A stretch of DNA of 64,000 nucleotides from Deltaproteobacteria bacterium (GTDB taxonomy: Bacteria > Myxococcota_A > Polyangia > Nannocystales > Nannocystaceae), in contig JADJEE010000012.1 in assembly GCA_016709225.1 (NCBI GenBank), forward strand, positions 2,089,501 to 2,153,500, in the 5' to 3' direction. The position numbers and the translations under genes are program-made. Numbering within the stretch: the first letter of the stretch is position 1; each line of letters starts with the position of its first letter. The notes below the pieces were generated by a model, which was not told the DNA's origin, did not search any database, and worked only from the letters and a program-made list of their open reading frames with translations. Below are positions 61,894-64,000 of the stretch, piece by piece.

Positions 61894-64000
61894 ATGCAGT
61901 GGCTCGCACGCATCTGTGTTCGGCACCCCGTGTTCACGTGGGTGCTGGTGCTCGCACTCTCGGTGTTCGGCATCGCCAGCGTCTCGGAGCTCGGCGTCGA
62001 CCGATTCCCCAAGATCGACTTTCCCGCGATCGTGGTGACCACGGTATTGCCCGGCGCGTCGCCGGAGCAGATCGAGACCGAAGTCACCGAGCGCATCGAA
62101 GAGCAGCTGAACTCGATCGCCGGTCTCGACGAGCTGACCTCGAACTCGTACGAGGGCTTCAGCGTCGTGATGGCGCGCTTCGACCTCGAGAAGAGCCTCG
62201 GCGAGGCCTCCGAGGAGGTCCGCGACCGCGTCGCCCGCGTGGTCTCGACGCTGCCCGAGGGTGTCGAGCAGCCCCGGGTCGAGCGCATCGATCCCGACGC
62301 GGCGCCGGTCATGTTGGTCGCCGTCCGCAGCACCCGCTCGCTGCTCGAGGTCACCGACTACGCCGACCGCGTCATCCGCCGACGCATCGAGTCGCTCGGC
62401 GGCGTCGGTGGCATCTCGCTCTCGGGCAGCCGTGAGCGCGAGATCCAGGTGGTGGTCGATCCGCGCAAGCTGGCCGGCGTCGACCTCACCGTGCGCGACG
62501 TCCAGCGCGCGCTGGCAGCCGAGAATGTCGAGATTCCCGGCGGCAACGTCGACCAGGGCGAGCGCACACTGCAGCTGCGCGTGGCCGGCCGCATCGCCGA
62601 TCCCCGCGAGTTCGAGGCCATCCCGGTGGCGCTGCGCGGTGGCACCGTCATCCGCATCCGCGACGTCGCGGCGGTGCGTGACGTCGGCCGCGACCCGGAG
62701 TCGTTCGCCACCATCGACGGCGAGTCGGTGGTCGTGCTGAACGTGCGCAAGCAGTCGGGCGCCAACACCGTCGCGGTGGTCGAGGCCCTGCGCGAGCGCA
62801 TCGCCGAGGTCGAGCGCGAGATCCCGCCGAGCTATCGGCTCGAGATCGTGCGCGACGAGAGCGAGTTCATCTCGAACTCCATCCACGCCGTCGAGGAGCA
62901 CCTCGTCATCGGCTCGATCTTCGCGGCGCTGGTGGTGTTGGCGTTCCTGCGCAACGGTCGCTCGACCATCATCGCGGCGCTGGCGATCCCCATCTCCATC
63001 ATCTCGACCTTCACGCTGATCAACGCGCTGGGCCTCACGCTCAACATGATCACGCTGCTGGGCCTCACGCTGTCGGTCGGTATCGTCATCGACGACGCGA
63101 TCGTGGTGCTCGAGAACATCGTGCGGTTCATCGAGGAGAAGGGCTACTCCCCCAGTCGTGCTGCGGTCGTGGCGACCCAGGAGATCGGGCTCGCGGTGCT
63201 GGCGACCTCGCTGTCGCTGATCGCGGTGTTCCTGCCGATCGCGTTCATGAGCGGCATCATCGGCCGCTTCATGGGCAGCTTCGGCTTCACGATGTCGTTC
63301 TCGATCCTGGTGTCGATGTTCGTGTCGTTCACGCTGACGCCGATGTTGTGTGCGCGCTGGCTCAAGGGGCCCGTGCGTCCGCAGCACCCCGCCGGCGAGG
63401 CCGCACCGATGGCACCCCACGACGTCGGCCATCCCGTCGCCGCTGCGGTCACGGTGCCGCTCGACGACGACGACATGGGCTTCATCCCCGACCCGGCCCC
63501 GGGCGATCGCAAGCTCGAGCGGGCGGAGTTCCGCGCGTGGGCCCGAGGTGAGCGCACGGTCGCGCAAGTGCTCGCCGCCGGCGGCCACCAGGAGCACAAC
63601 GGTCGCTTCTATCGCTTGCTCGAGACCGGCTACCTGCGCCTGTTGGCGTGGTCGATGCGCTATCGCTGGGCGGTCGCGATCGTGCTGGTCGCGGCCATGG
63701 CCTCGCTGGGCCCGCTCATCAAGGCCACGCCGAAGAACTTCCTGCCGAACGAGGACGAGTCGCGCTTCGAGATCACGATCCGCGCCCCCGAGGGCACCGC
63801 GCTGGCTCAGACCGCGCTGTTCGGTGAACGCCTGGCGCGGGCGGTGAAGACCCAGCCCGAGGTCACGACCACCGTGCTCACCGTCGGCGCACCCGCAGGT
63901 GACCTGTCGGGTCGCGGGCCCAACCAGGCTTCGCTGTACGTTCGCATGATCCCGGCCGACCAGCGCGAGCTCTCGCAGGACGAGTTCATCGTGAAGGTCC
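61894..64000 (+). CDS. RND efflux transporter, 5' part (runs off right edge)
   Basis: The first 702 codons are present, open to the end of the window. It begins MQWLARICVRHPVFTWVLVL, the typical first helix of HAE1-type RND pumps, followed by porter-domain repeats (LPGASPEQIETEVTERIEEQ; LEKSLGEASEEVRDRVARV). TM2 starts near residue 328 (SNSIHAVEEHLVIGSIFAAL). The key proton-relay helix has LSVGIVIDDAIVVLENIVRF with paired Asp (near residue 393). A poorly conserved loop of about 75 residues (near 490-565, rich in His/Pro/Asp) interrupts the half-way region before the second membrane half. The substrate may be metals, lipids or drugs. The full length would be about 1030-1100 residues. Confidence 0.93.
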   Translation, partial: MQWLARICVRHPVFTWVLVLALSVFGIASVSELGVDRFPKIDFPAIVVTTVLPGASPEQIETEVTERIEEQLNSIAGLDELTSNSYEGFSVVMARFDLEKSLGEASEEVRDRVARVVSTLPEGVEQPRVERIDPDAAPVMLVAVRSTRSLLEVTDYADRVIRRRIESLGGVGGISLSGSREREIQVVVDPRKLAGVDLTVRDVQRALAAENVEIPGGNVDQGERTLQLRVAGRIADPREFEAIPVALRGGTVIRIRDVAAVRDVGRDPESFATIDGESVVVLNVRKQSGANTVAVVEALRERIAEVEREIPPSYRLEIVRDESEFISNSIHAVEEHLVIGSIFAALVVLAFLRNGRSTIIAALAIPISIISTFTLINALGLTLNMITLLGLTLSVGIVIDDAIVVLENIVRFIEEKGYSPSRAAVVATQEIGLAVLATSLSLIAVFLPIAFMSGIIGRFMGSFGFTMSFSILVSMFVSFTLTPMLCARWLKGPVRPQHPAGEAAPMAPHDVGHPVAAAVTVPLDDDDMGFIPDPAPGDRKLERAEFRAWARGERTVAQVLAAGGHQEHNGRFYRLLETGYLRLLAWSMRYRWAVAIVLVAAMASLGPLIKATPKNFLPNEDESRFEITIRAPEGTALAQTALFGERLARAVKTQPEVTTTVLTVGAPAGDLSGRGPNQASLYVRMIPADQRELSQDEFIVKV

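Overview
The window is one strand of a GC-rich chromosome that most resembles a myxobacterium (Myxococcota, Nannocystis/Plesiocystis-like). This is inferred from gene content: about 19 of roughly 45 genes encode predicted lipoproteins, many with S/T/G/D-rich linkers after the lipid cysteine. There are also two TPR-bearing Ser/Thr kinases, an ECF sigma factor overlapping one of them, Cys-rich EGF-like secreted proteins, and a metalloprotease with a MYXO-CTERM-like tail. I saw no rRNA, tRNA, CRISPR array, phage or insertion sequence.

Layout. 0-4.5 kb: start of a lipoprotein gene (off the left edge), a glycogen debranching enzyme, and a TPM / TIM44-like membrane pair. 4.5-8.7 kb: a beta-helix lipoprotein divergent from a large-subunit catalase. 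8.8-16.5 kb (minus): a GT-C-like membrane protein, a UbiA prenyltransferase, a Ser/Thr kinase, and a second GT-C-like membrane protein. 16.5-20.7 kb: two lipoproteins, one large with a CxxCH motif, and a GFA/DUF6151-like zinc protein. 20.8-26 kb: a mixed segment with a 55-residue Ku remnant, a BON-domain protein, a 733-bp stretch without a recognisable gene, a Gfo/Idh/MocA oxidoreductase, a histone-H1-like basic protein and a PAS histidine kinase. 26-31.5 kb: lipoproteins (one frameshifted) and a DUF2293 protein. 31.5-36.4 kb: a kinase-ECF sigma operon and an MFS transporter. 36.4-42.4 kb: a DJ-1/PfpI lipoprotein with a YHS-like tail, a secreted-looking methyltransferase, a metalloprotease, a Sco1-cytochrome c-YHS fusion and an anchored protein. 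42.5-52 kb: surface proteins (Cys-rich, beta-helix/FG-GAP, esterase, arylsulfotransferase) with a geranylgeranyl-reductase-like flavoprotein. 52-56.4 kb: enoyl-CoA hydratase, the ergothioneine pair egtD/egtB and a spondin-domain lipoprotein. 56.5-64 kb: an MscS-type channel, a small lipoprotein, nadA, and a TetR-MFP-RND efflux operon running off the right edge.

Themes. Oxidative and thiol protection recurs (catalase, ergothioneine, DJ-1, Sco, GFA-like). Envelope building and surface display account for most of the rest. Several neighbours overlap by 4 bp (ATGA or GTGA), which supports translational coupling: TPM/TIM44-like, UbiA/GT-C, kinase/sigma, egtB/egtD and tetR/MFP. The best leads for follow-up are the kinase-sigma pair with its divergent dockerin-like lipoprotein, the two proteins ending in YHS-like metal modules in one 5-kb stretch, the lipoprotein methyltransferase, and the decayed genes (Ku, the frameshifted lipoprotein, and a possible frameshift near 8.8 kb).
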